Shown here: one piece after another, positions 25,201 to 38,500 of the stretch | How the letters are laid out: each line of letters opens with the position of its first letter | Position numbering within the stretch: position 1 is the stretch's first letter | Source of the DNA: Pachyseris speciosa | Lineage: Eukaryota > Cnidaria > Anthozoa > Scleractinia > Pachyseridae | Assembly: GCA_016490735.1 (NCBI GenBank) | Contig: JAEMWC010000373.1 | Span: forward strand, 338,501 to 402,500 | Reading direction: 5' to 3' | Length of the DNA: 64,000 nt | The notes under the pieces: model-generated | Seen by the model: the letters and a program-made list of their open reading frames with translations, nothing else | What the model was told of the DNA's origin: nothing | Database searches by the model: none | Program-made: the position numbers and the translations under genes

Positions 25201-27583
25201 ATATGACAGGAACAAGAGGCTGTCCACTGAACAATCTTAACTGCAAGGACAAAATTTCAGAGACAAATTGTGACAAGTATTTCAAAGGTATGTGTTTGAG
25301 GATGTGTTCGTATTCATTTTGTTCTCACTATTTTGCTCGACCGTTTCCATGGGACCTCTAAGGCACCACTCAGCCCTTTATCTTTGCGAAGAAATTAAAA
25401 AAAAAATTTCGAAGGGGATCCTTTATGAAAAGCTTGGTATCCATAGAGGGATTGCCTGGATTTGTTAAAAGGCACTCTCTTAACCCTTAACGGACCAACT
25501 ACGGCTATAGTCGTAGAAAATACCGCTTTTGCTTTCATGATTTATTGCTAGTTTTAATTTTATCACAACGTCGTAATAATGTGTCAATAACACCAACTGC
25601 TGTGCTTTGCAATCATCACAGCCAACAAACCGACTGTAATTCCATAATTCCGCTGCATATCACCGTTCGTTTGGCAACAAAGCCCAAAATGCTAGTCATT
25701 TGGCCAAAGAATTACACAACTAAAAATTACACATTTTTGAGGTCAACGTTTTAATAAAAACATTGCCCAAATATCAACACTCTACATTTACAACTAACCT
25801 CAAGCTCTCTCTTTGGTATCTGCTATGAAAATTTTCTCTCACATTTTCTGCCAGCCACACTTCAGCCCGTTTCTGAGAGCCAATCTCGTGTGTCTCAACT
25901 TGCCTCGTTCGCGTCCGAAAAGAATTCTGGGTAATTCCCCTACACCGACAGCATAGAACTCTACTTCGGTTCATTTCCACCCGGTGCTACCAGAAAAATA
26001 TTGCATCGATAATTTTTTTTACCGCTCAAAACCAGCCCAAATTGCCTTGGTAGGTCCCGGAATCCACTTGCAGAACGGCAAGAGAGACCGGTTCCATTTT
26101 TAGTCACCGTGCTTAGAACAGAGCGTGTTTGGCATCTCCGTCAACATGAAACCGCCTCTCGCCTCTGGTTTCTTTCAAAGGCTCGCCTTTACATAGATTC
26201 TAGCTTAATGATGCCAGCCTGGGGGCTTCTGCATAGGAAAATGGCTCAGAAAACCACTCTAAAAGCGACTATCTTATCACATTAGAGCGATTCCACTCAA
26301 TCGAAAAACAACAGCCACTCGCGTGCATCACGTGACACTGGATTCTGAGTCCCCAGTATTTCAAGACAGCAGATATTTTGTTAGCAACCCCATATATGGA
26401 GAAGATAAGTGTCTCAGACTATGAACTGCCCAAAATGTGTTGAATTAAATAGCTCCCCCTTGGTACGCAAAGGGTTAAACAAGAACGTACTAACTGACAA
26501 AATTAAATGTCCTCTTAGGTTCTTGTCTCATTGTACGTAGAATAAACTATGCCCTTTACAGAGGAATATCTCTAGAGTCGTGCATTTTGGGATGGCACAG
26601 AAATGACTAAATTGAAGTTACTTTAGTTCAATGTTCTATTTTGAAGAGGTTACAACGGTATGCTAAGTCCATTTTGTTAAATTAGATATGTTCATATGAG
26701 TGCTTTGCTGGTTAACTCTTCAGGACACTGTCCTTTCCAAAACGGCTTCTGTGGACTAAAGCACGACTACAGCATGGAAACTTTATGGAACCTCCACTCC
26801 GGCTTGACCCCATCGGCAGAGACAGGCCCGTCCTACGATCACACCACTTATTCTCACAAAGGTATTTCACAAGCGTTCCTTCTTTTGTACTCCCTCAGGA
26901 TTCCAAGACAGAAACATTTAGTTTCTAGCGTTTATTCCATGGCATCAGGGCTCGATATATATAACCAGAGACAGAAAATATTTCCAGACTTCAATAAGAT
27001 AACGTCTTCAAGGGAAGGGCTAAATACCAAAAAGATAAGGTTCCAGGTCTTCGGGGACATTACCACTTCAGTCGCTTGGGAGACCGCATTGATTAAATAG
27101 CACTCAATATCCGTTTTGTTGTTGTTGTTGTTGTTGTTTGGCTTTTAACAGGAGCGTACATATACATAGAAGCCTCTCAGCGGCAGCCTGGGGACCGTGC
27201 GCGATTAATGAGTGAATGGATGGAAAGCAATAAATTAATTTGCCTTCAGTTTTGGTATCACATGTTCGGGACTCACATAGGACGGCTAAATGTCTACCTT
27301 GCAACTAAAACCTCAGAGAAGGTTACTTGGAGTCAGTCGGGAAACCGTGGTGACCGCTGGATGTTTGCACAGATTAGCATGACAGCAAAACATGCATTTA
27401 AGGTAGAAACAAAGTATTTCGTCCGATTTACACATGTAGTGTTGAGCATGAAAGTTGATTTTTTGCACTTAATTTTTTCCAGTTTATTTTAGAAGGTGTT
27501 ACCTTGGAAGGAAGTAACGGAGATATAGCTGTGGACGATATTACAGTTCTGGAGGAGGGCTGCCATATCATCTCTAGAGGGAG

Positions 27584-27662
<79 letters not shown>

Positions 27663-30600
27663 ATTATTATTTTTTTTTTTTTTTTTTTTTTTTTAAAGAA
27701 TAGCAATTTCGAAGTATTTAGCACGCGCTAAATTGGGACTCCATAATTTTGGATGCAATCGGTATAAGAAGAGCAGTGCACTATAAGAATATGATACATA
27801 ACATGACAAAAAAATAGAAAATTACATTAGCGGGTAGCTAATGAGAAACTAGTTCTCGCACGTCACAGTTTATGACGTCCTCGGAGATGCAGGGGCTTGG
27901 TGGGTATGGGACGAAGTATTCACGGGTAAATTCAAGATGAGCTACACTTTTAAACTTTCGCTAATCCCGAATTTGCCAGTGAATTCTTCGTCCCTTCCCA
28001 ACTATCTGCCCCTGGGTCTCCGAGGATGAGTTTATGAAAGCGCTCTTAAGTAGTGTGACAAGCTACTTGGCCGATTAAAATATTTAGCACAGGTTACTAG
28101 GGAAATCAAATATTTAGCACAGGTTACTAGGGAAATCAAATAATTGTAGAAGCTATGTCAGGAATTACCGGGTCTTGTGATACAAACGTTCAAGTCTTAA
28201 GCCTAGAATGAGTTATTGTTATCAAGAACTCTACAAATATTCATCACCCACGGGTAAATTGCAAACCAACAAAATGACCAGCTCAATTGGTAGAGCACTG
28301 CACCGGTATTGCAGAGGTCAAGGGTTCAATTCCCGTACATGCCTGAATTTTTTTTCAGGCTTTATTTTCACTACTGCTTAAGTAGTGTTTAACTGCGATG
28401 ATCATTCACATATTCAGTAATCTAACCTTTGCCACTTTCTTTTTTAGATGAGTATCCATTGGCATTTCGCTGAAATCTTGCATAGTGCCATTAAGCTGTA
28501 GTCTTTTTTATCAGCAGAGACTCCTCATTGCTATTTTGACGATGGCGTGTGCAACTGGGAGGTCAACAAGCGATGGCAGTGGAAACAAGCAAACCAGAAA
28601 AAAAAGGTACTAAGACGACTTCTTGCCGGTGGTAAAATATCTAACGCATTTTCATTCAGTGTGGACAATACCAATAGCACAAAGGTGTATAGAGAAGGTA
28701 AAACATAGGCATCTGGAAGAGACGGTCGCGTTCAGATTAGGTCGCAACTCTGACACGGAAGAAGTTTCCGCTAACGGCCCGAGCACTGTTTCTGTGTAAT
28801 GGATAGCATGAAAGAAAACCGAGTACACTACAACTGAGCTGTTGTATGTTACTAGCAGTTCCTTCTTTGGCAGTCTAGTGAGTGAGCTAAGGCAGTGATT
28901 AGAATGAAGCAAGGAGGCTTGAACAAGCCAACCAGGGAGGGTGGAGCTGGAGAGCGATGGAGAGATTAGGATTAAGTGTCAAGAAGACAGATTAAATTAA
29001 ATGGTGAATGGAAAGCTCGTTAGAAGAAAGGATAGGCAGTCATTCATTTACTTAAACGTTGATGAATTGAAGAGATGATGGTATGGAAATCAAGCAATGT
29101 CGATTCCTTCATACTTCTTTGTGGCATATTTTTCAGCTCCTTGTTCAATTTCGATTCCTCCCCTGGTAACCAACTCACCAGAGCAAACGTTTTCCACCCT
29201 AATCTTACATGTCACCTAATGTTGGGAAGGAAGTACCTCTCTTAATCTTGCAAAAGAAAGTCAAACAAATAAATGACTTTGTTACACTTTTTATCACAAT
29301 TATACTCTCAGGGGGCTACCTGACCTTCATGTTGGACGGTGGAAAATCAAGAGGAACATTGGTGTCTCCTTCATTTAGTGGCGCAGAGTGGAAATGCATG
29401 CGCTTTTGGTTCAGGATCGGCATAGGACATAAAGCAGAAATAGGACTATCAATTAACAGCTCAAATACAACACAGCAGCTCTGGAAATCAACACATCGGA
29501 CCAGTAAATGGAGTTTTGTTCAGGTTTCGATCAACACAAGTAGAACTGCAAAGGTAATTTTCCCTAAGCTATGGCTTATCAGTTCCCTCACATAGAAAGT
29601 GGCTATTTGAGACAGGGGCTAGAATACAAAACTAGAAATCTCCAGCATTGCCAATTTAACAAACCTTTAACAATATAATACCTATCTTTTTGGAAAATAG
29701 TGTTACCAGTTACTGGGAATCTATGATTATTTACTTTCAGTATTGCAATGTTTGTATTACGTACCGGAAGTGTAACAACCGGATGCTGTAGTTTGTATGT
29801 GTGTTGCTATAAACTTTGGGAGAGAGATTCTAAACCAGCCCAGCCCTAACGCATACAAACGAAGCCAGGCATTGTGTCATTATGCCAGCGATTACTCCTG
29901 ATTATATTTCTTAACTCTGAAACTAATCTACTTGTGGGGCCACACTGATTAATTAGCCGTCTAACGCTAATTACAGCAGGTGACCCGACTGGCAAGTGTA
30001 TCCTTGGAAGAAAGTGCGCGAATCTATCGACACACAAGCGAAATCGTTTGCACACATTTCTTAGTCTTTGAAACAGGAAACAGATATCACTGGGATTTGT
30101 GGCGTTACAAGAATGAAGAGCGCTCTCGAGAATCATGGTAAGTATTTCATTGGGAAGCTGGTGAAATGAACATGTTTGTCTACTTTCATCACTCAGTTGA
30201 ACGTTAGCGTCATTTTGGTGTTCATGTTCAACGTTGCAAGCAACCTTTTCGGCCCTCTTGTCAACTCCCTTCTATACATTCTCCTTTCTTCTGCTGCTGC
30301 TCTTGTTCCTCTTCTTGTCTGTTCCTTCCAGGAAATCTGCATTTGCATTTTGCTTTGCCCAATCATTCTTTTTTTCCACGATTATCCTGTAATTGTTCTA
30401 AACAGTGCTCTACATCACTGTCCTCTCCCTCAAGGCAAACATAATGTTCTCCTTCACCTTGTGCAAAGTGCCCGGGTTGAAAGTTTGCTACTGCGACATC
30501 AGTGAACGGTGAAACAATGGTATTTGCTTCCACACCGAGAGAAGAATGGATGGTAAAATGTATATTGAAAAGGTTGGAAGCGGCCTGAGAGGTGATTTGA

Positions 30601-33600
30601 TCTCCATATGTGCCATCTTTAATCATTTCGGCCAAGTAGTCAGACCATGATTGACCAGCATATACAGTTCTAGTGGAAAACCGTCAAAGTCGTTCGGATT
30701 TCCTCTTAAGTATTTTACAATTTCTTCTCGTAGAGTTTTTGGTGACCGTTCAATACCGATGCTTCTTAACCAGAAACAAAGTGCACTAAATTGACAGTTA
30801 CCATCTCCTGGAGGATTAAAAGCGATAACACCTCCATCTCCAAAGTTTTCTAGCTTTTCCTGTGAAGTCAAGGGAATACGATATTTTTTCTGTGTAACTT
30901 ATTTTTTTCTTTTGCCCTAGTTTCTTTACTTTTATAGTCACGACTGATACTTGCAGTATATCCAGATATCCAGTGCTGCACCCGCTTACTTAAATTAGGG
31001 TCAGTAAATGCTACTTTATACATGGAAGTTTTTACATTTCGGTCAATGACTTTGCCTGGCAAAACATGTCTCCGTTTTGGAGTAATCTTCCCATTCCGTG
31101 ACCTTAGTTGTATCAATACCTTTTCTCCACGCCTGTACTGTGTTGCAGCAGGGTTGAGACGCTTGTGCCTGTTTATCATGCGCATTTCCAGTTTCTTTGT
31201 GTACGCTTTAGCTCTTTCCCTGACCATCTTGATGCTAGCTTTGTGTTTAGACAGATCTTTTCTGCTTGGGATTTCCGATGAACCTGGACAACTGTCAATG
31301 TCATAATCTTCCAATGCTGCCTTAACAACAACATTTGACTTCGGCCATAATACACTTCAAAAGTGCTTAACCAGCCAAGTTCCTCTTTCTTTTCCTCATT
31401 AAGGATTCTGCAGTAGGTCGGTAGTGTTTTTGCCCAGTTGACTCCTTTAGTTTTCAATGAAAGTAAGTCGAAAACCATTTTGTTGCGGAAACGTCGGTGT
31501 GACCTTTCGACCTTTCCTTGTGATTGTGGGTGGTAAGGTTTACTTCGAATTCTTTTGATTTTGTATTTCTTACACAGATTTTCTACACGTCCATAAAATT
31601 CTTTGCCACGGTCACTCGTTAAACGATCTGGTGGTCCATGTTCTTCGTATCTCCTTTGCAGATTTCTTGCTATGGATCGACTAGACTTCTTTTCCAGTGG
31701 TGCAGCCACAGATAACGCCTAAACACATCTAGCACAGAGAGAGCGTATCTGTTAGTGTTACCGGCAAACTTCACTGACTGCTTGGTCAAGTCTGTCAGAT
31801 CAATTTGGTGTTGGGAGTGTACGTGCTTAGCTCTAACAGGCTTCGGTAAAGCCTTGTTCGTAAATATATACTGCGTTGTGAATACGATGCTTGATACTGC
31901 TCGAAGTAACATGTCATATCTGTCGTTCGGTAAGGCCAGCATAACTTTCTGCTGCTCGGTGTTTCAGCTTTTTATATCTCGCTGACTTTGTCTCTGTGAT
32001 TGTTTTATAAACAAATCTAGACACATCAGACTTCTTCACAACTTTTCGTCCATTAAAGTACAAGGTGGGACTCTTTTCAGGGCCAAGAGTAAAGAGGTCT
32101 TTCCTTCTCCAGAATAGCACTCTTCTGTGACCTGGTCCGTTCGTTTACAGGAACGTTGAAATTTCCTTGGACAAGCAGTAGTATAGTTTCGTACTTGTCT
32201 CCATCTATGGTATCATGAAAGTACCTCGTGGCTTCTTCGGCTTCTCTCCAGCTTCAGCTCGCTGGAAACTACAGCAAAGCCAGAGGAGATAAACGCTACA
32301 TAACACCATGTTGAACATGTGCACGTGCTAAGAGAATTTCCCAGAGTTACGCATGATTGATTTTGCTTTTTCAATTTTTGACAGCCTTACGCAGCAGGAA
32401 TTACAGTAACGCACACTAAACATTGTCAGTGCAACCTTTAATCTGTAACAATATAGGTTGAACTAGAATGCGGTTAGAACAAGAAGTACAAAAATAATAG
32501 TATAAAATAGATTCAGAATAGAATTGCCGGCTTGAGCAATCAAATCATTTGTACCGAGATACAAAATCAGTTGACAAGTCATTAGGGTTGCGAAACAGAT
32601 TTCGAGGCAACAAGACCTTGAGAATTGCGTCACAAACCTAACTCCCGAGAATCACGTAATTGCAGCATAAGTTTCAAAACTTGAAATCCAGGAAAACTGT
32701 TTTCTTTGATTTTTTTAAACCTGCAGATTATTTAGCTTTCCATTCGCTTATAAGGAATTGCTAAAACGCAAAGTAAAGCAGGCTTCTCGAGCTGAAATCT
32801 TGCTTCTCTGGCACTCGGTCCCATGCTTATACATTGCTTTATAAAAATTGCACAATACCACATTTTGTTAACTCGAGCCTCTGAGTATTTCCTTCACAAT
32901 AGAAGCATGCACGCCGTTCACTTCATGAAAAGAGCTTCAAAATCTTTGAGCTAACGCCTGAGGGGGAAGTCCTCGGGGCATTTGACATACTATATAAGGC
33001 TGACGCCAAGGGAATGCAAACAATCTGTATTTCTCATGAAATGAAAATTTTATAAAGCTTTTTTACAATTTGCGTCAGCACGTTACTAGAAATTGCGTAG
33101 AGTAACGATTGTTACAAAATGCTGCAACCCTTATTACAAATTGCGTGGTTCCCATTTAATACGGTTATTACAAAATGCTGCAGCATTTATTACAAATTGT
33201 GTAAAGTATTACAAAATGCGTTATTACAAAACGTTTCAGAACAGATGCTCTAACCACTGAGCTACTGGAACCCCTGGTGAGCAAGGTTGTTTATCTAGGT
33301 TCTTATACAATGTGTCCTACTGGTCTGCGGGCTCGACAATGTAAAGTGATTCAGCGTGATAATGTGATTAATAGTGATGGTAATGGTTTGATGTGCCCAT
33401 GAGAAAAATGATATGCTAGGTGCCTGGTAACGGGCGAAAGGACAACTGAAAAGAAATTCAGAGTCCCAGGCAGGAATCGAACCTACGACCTCCGAAACAC
33501 CGTATCACGCTGAATCACATTTACATTGTTGAGCCCGCAGATCAGTGAACTGAATATCTTTTCAGTTGTCCTTTGTTGTTGTTCGGGACTCTTACTGAGA

Positions 33601-35563
33601 TGCCTATTCATGACGTCATCAGTGTTAATGTATTCCACCCTAACTTAATGAGATTCCTCCCCGAAAAAACGGAAACCGTGGTGCCTACTATACTACATCG
33701 GAATAATGAATATTGATCGATAGTTGTTCGAGTCGTCCCTTTTCACCTTTTCGAAAATAGGAGTCACTCTAGCCAGTTTCCACTCAGTTGGAAAACCAGT
33801 GCTAATCTTCTTTGTAAATATTTGTGTGAGCGATGATGCGACTATGTTGCCAGCTAGTTTAAGAAGTATAGTTGGAATGTTATCTAGGCCCGCAGGTTTC
33901 CTTTCATTTAGTTTGGTCAGCAGTTTGCGAACTTCGCTCACCGATGGATCTCTCAGAGAAAACGTTGTTTTACTTGCTTCAAGGTAGGACTCGGGCTCAA
34001 ATTAGATGATGGTATTTCTGAAGCTAGTTTCCCACCAACGCTTTAGAAATGCCGATAAATTCTTCAGCTATCTAAGAAGGTTCAGTCATAGTTTGCTCCC
34101 TAACATTAATTTCCGCAATATTCCTTACTTTAGATGTCGCGAGGACAATTCATTAATTAATTGCCAAGTTTTTTGCTTGTCTCGAGATTGTCAGTGAAAT
34201 ATTTATTTTTAGTTAATTTTGTGGTTGCGGGCACGTTTATATTGATCCCAAGCCAAAGGGAAAGCTCACAAAAATTGCTTTCTTTTTAAGAAATCTCATC
34301 TATACATTACATGGCGCAATTGGTCAATAATCCATGGGGACTTTTTGCTGCCAGCCCGTTTTGTTTTTAGTGTTGCATGTTTATCTATAACGCCATTAGC
34401 ATATCCTTCCACATTGATCACATATCACTTGGATCGTTAATGCGCCTATCAATGTTAGTCCCGAGTTGGGGGGGGGGGGGGGGGATACGGGATGAGGTGG
34501 GGACTTTGATCGACATTTCCTGCCCTGGGTCCTGGGTAGGGAATTTTGACAAACTTTGAAGAGAATGTTGGCCCCAGGGTGGGTAGTCTCCCTCGCAGCC
34601 GTTTTATTTGGGCTGTCACGCAACGCTCCCCGGAGCGTTGCATGACATCCCCAGAAAAACGGCTGCGAGGGAGACTACAGGGTGGGGAAGTTTGATCGAA
34701 CTTGAAAACGGAGATAATATTCATCAAAGACCGTTTCCTAAGCTTGGACTTTGCCATGGTAAAATACGCGATGGGAAGGTGCGTTCTTGAAAACCGATAG
34801 AGCAGAGCCTGGATCATGAGCGTCTTGCTATCATGAAAATACCCAAAAGTCCACGCGAGGCAGAACAAGATGGAGGAAAGAAAGGTAAGGAAAATTGGCC
34901 CAATATGTTGTTACGAGAAACCATCGGTTTCTTTCGGTGTTCTTTCATCCCGTTGTTAAAAGAAAAAATTAAACTGAGATTTTTAAACCTGGAGTGTTTG
35001 TATTGTTTAAGCATTTAACAGGTCAGCCTCTTGGACCTCAATCCCTACAGTAGGGAACTTTGAACTCGAAACTTTACCCCAAGGGTGGGGAGGTTTGACT
35101 CAAAATTTGCGTTTCGGATAAAAGTCCCCGCCCATCCTGTATCCCCCCGCTCGGGACTAACATTGATAGGTGCATAAGGGTTTCAACATCTGACCATGCC
35201 TTTTGTTGTAGGTTCCTTAAGTAGCTAGCTTTATGGACCTTTTCATTTGACGGGTTTTGGTTATTCTTGTGCCTGTACGCTCATCCTGGACCGTATATGT
35301 CATACAAATTAGTGCGTGATCTCTAATTGCAAGAGGGACAACACCAAACTTTGCAACTTTAGTGGGTGAATTCGTAATACAATGGTCAATTTCAGAGCGG
35401 GAAGTTAGGGTAATAGTTGTCGGCTCTATGATTTATTAGCTGGTCCAATCCATAAATATCAAATATGTGTTTAATTTTAACTCATTCTTGTCCGTATGAG
35501 AATGAATATATGAAAATCATATATTTGAACTCCGGATTAATGATTAAATATGTGACTTATTAC

Positions 35564-35599
<36 letters not shown>

Positions 35600-38500
35600 C
35601 TTTTTGCGACACTATACATAAATACAATACTACATACTGTTACCTTCACAACAGTTCACAACTCTACACCTACACTGCTTACGGTTACAATACGGCATAT
35701 TACTTTAAAAAACTGGAGTACAATTAACTACAATACTTAAAATACATATAAACTTTTACATGTTCGTTACTTCTGTTCGTTATAATAAATAAACAAAATT
35801 GCAATCTAAAAAATATCCAACGGATTATTTTACATTATTATAGTATAGATAATTGCGACTAAGTCTTAATACACGTTTTTATTTTTATTTCATCTGTTTT
35901 TTTGTTTCATTTTCTGCTTATCTTTGGCGAAGGAGAGAAAGAACGAGCACAAAAACAAAAGGCAAATATACTGCTTATAGAAACAAGATATACAGCAATG
36001 TACGGTAAACCATAAATAGAAGAAAACTTAACGCGACACGATACTTCAACCTGGCTATGTAGCATTAGAGGAAAAATTGCCATTTCTTAGAGAACGCACT
36101 TGATTTCTTAGCTTGTGCTGCTATATATCTCTCTAGATCAATTTTTTCCTGCACCAAGGCACCAAAGTCCGCGAAATGATATCTAGCTTCGTTAATTGCA
36201 CATTTGTACAGAAAATATTTTCCAAGAAGAACGAGATGGTTGAGGGTTAAACACGATGTAAAATTGTCTACTAGACCATGTTTTACAACGGTAGTTGTAC
36301 CAAACCAAAACTTCAGACCAGAAGGCTTGGGCCTGGGGACAACTGACGAACAAATGCAAGATTGTTTGATCGGTGTTACTACAAAAGGGACACTCAGACG
36401 AGTCAGTCTTTTTCATTTTATACAATAGGCTATTGGTACAAAGTATATTGTGGATAATCTTGTACTGAAAAATCGCTAGTTTGATTTCTTTCGTAGAACA
36501 AAAGGGTAGAGAGTAGATTATGCGACGCTGATTAAGATCGTAACCACACTCTGTTAACCTTTTGTCAGCTGTGGGGGGCAGAAGATTTTTATGATTCAGT
36601 AACGAGTTATAAATCGTTTTATAAGTCAATTTCTCGATGACTAGTTGGTGAGTAACGGTCTCTTCTGAATCTAAAATGTTTAAGCGATCTTTCCACTGGC
36701 GAGGTATTGCAGACAAAAGTCCGTAGTACTGTAAAAAGTTACATTTTACATTGAATTTGCGCTTGAAATTATTGAAAGTGAGGAAGTTGTTTTCAGATTC
36801 ATCTAATAATGAAGAGAGATGCTGAATGCCAGCGTGGTGCCAGCTCCGAAAGAACACGGACATCTTATTTATTTTGATAAATTTGTTGTTCCAAATGATT
36901 TGGTTGAGCACCTCTCGTTTAAATTGTGGGGCGTCCACGTTCCGGAAATCCTGCCAGTAGATTATTAAGTTTTTATAGAAAGATGGCAGCAGGTCTCTTA
37001 ATTTCAAATACTTAGCGTCGTAACTACAACGAAAAAGAAGGTTCCCACCAACATGGGAAAGGAGGGATGTAGGGATGACTTTCCAGGGGGACAATTCATC
37101 TGAGCACAGACGTTTTACCCAACACAACTTTAAAGCTTTGTCGAACAGCGCAAAATCAGTCATGTTAAGATCTCCTTCGTCTTTGCATTTCAAGATTGTG
37201 ATTTTTTTAATTCTCGGATTTTTGTATTTCCATATGTAATCAAAAATTATTTTGTTGACTTCACCTGCGAAGGAGTCCGGTGTATCTAGTGCGCTGCAAA
37301 CAAAGGTTAGTTTCGATAAAGCAAGGGTTTTAACTATATTTATTCTACCGTAGATTGATATGTCTCTTGACGACCAAATATTTAAAGTTTTCTTAAGCGA
37401 GGCTAATTTGTCAAAAAATTTCTTTGTGCCGCTAGCTTATCGTTGTAAGAAAAGTAGACGCCAAGAGCTAGAATAGGTTAGGTTCTTCATTTAGTTTGAG
37501 ATTAAGGATTTTGTCTTTGCGGAAGCGATCTGACCCCAGCCAAAGCAGCTCTGATTTTGATTCATTAATACGAAGCCCGAACACTTTTCGAACTGTGATA
37601 GTAATTCAAAGAGATGGAGTATTGTATAATTGAATTTGCGCCATGTAAATAAATATTATTATTATTATTATTATAACTTGAAATGTCACTATAAAATACC
37701 TGAATCCACTGTCGAAGCTGCGGTCCAAAGCCGAACACTTTTAAACATTTTTGAAGGTAATTCCATTCGATTTAGTCGAACGCTTTCTCGAAATCAAGGA
37801 AGACTGCAGCGCCAGGTAAATTTTTTTGTTTAGTTTACGACATTGTATCAGAGATTAATCTAATGCACTCACCAATATATCGTCCTTTTATGTATCCAGC
37901 CTGGCAAGGATGGATGATTGAGGGTAACACTGTTTCTAAGCGCAAAGCTATGGCTTTGGTAGCAATTTTGTAATCTGTATTTAGCAATGAAATGGGTCTC
38001 CAATTCTTTAGGTGTTCTAGGTGTTTGTTCTTTTTGGGAATCAGTGTTATTATTCCTAGTTTTTGAGAATTTGATAAACACCCTTTTTGGAAAGCGTAAT
38101 TGAAGCTGTCAACAACCAAGGTTGCTAGAATATCCCAAAAGAAGCGATAAAATTCAATTGTGAGACCGTCGGATCCTGGCGTTTTGTTATTGCTGAAGCT
38201 ACTCAACACTTTTGTACATTCGTCTATGGTTAGTAGACCTTCACAACTGTCGGACTCCTCCCTTTCCAGGTGCTTTAGGCCGTCAGATTCGAAAAAGAAC
38301 TTTAACTGTTCAAAATTAGTGTTCGAGTTGTTAGTTTCGTAAAGTTTTGAAAAAAAGTTTGCTTCCTCTTTTAGAATTTCTTTCGAGCAGTAGGTGGTGG
38401 TACCGTTTGGCTTCTTCAAGGATGTAATTTTTTTCTTCTGGTTTCGCTTTTCGAGATTGTAAAAGTACTTGCTGTTTTTTTCCCCAAATTCATACCACCG

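Noticed and set aside
27504..27731. Open frames rich in YIYIYI and KKKK
   Set aside because: They translate the (TA)n and poly-T tract.
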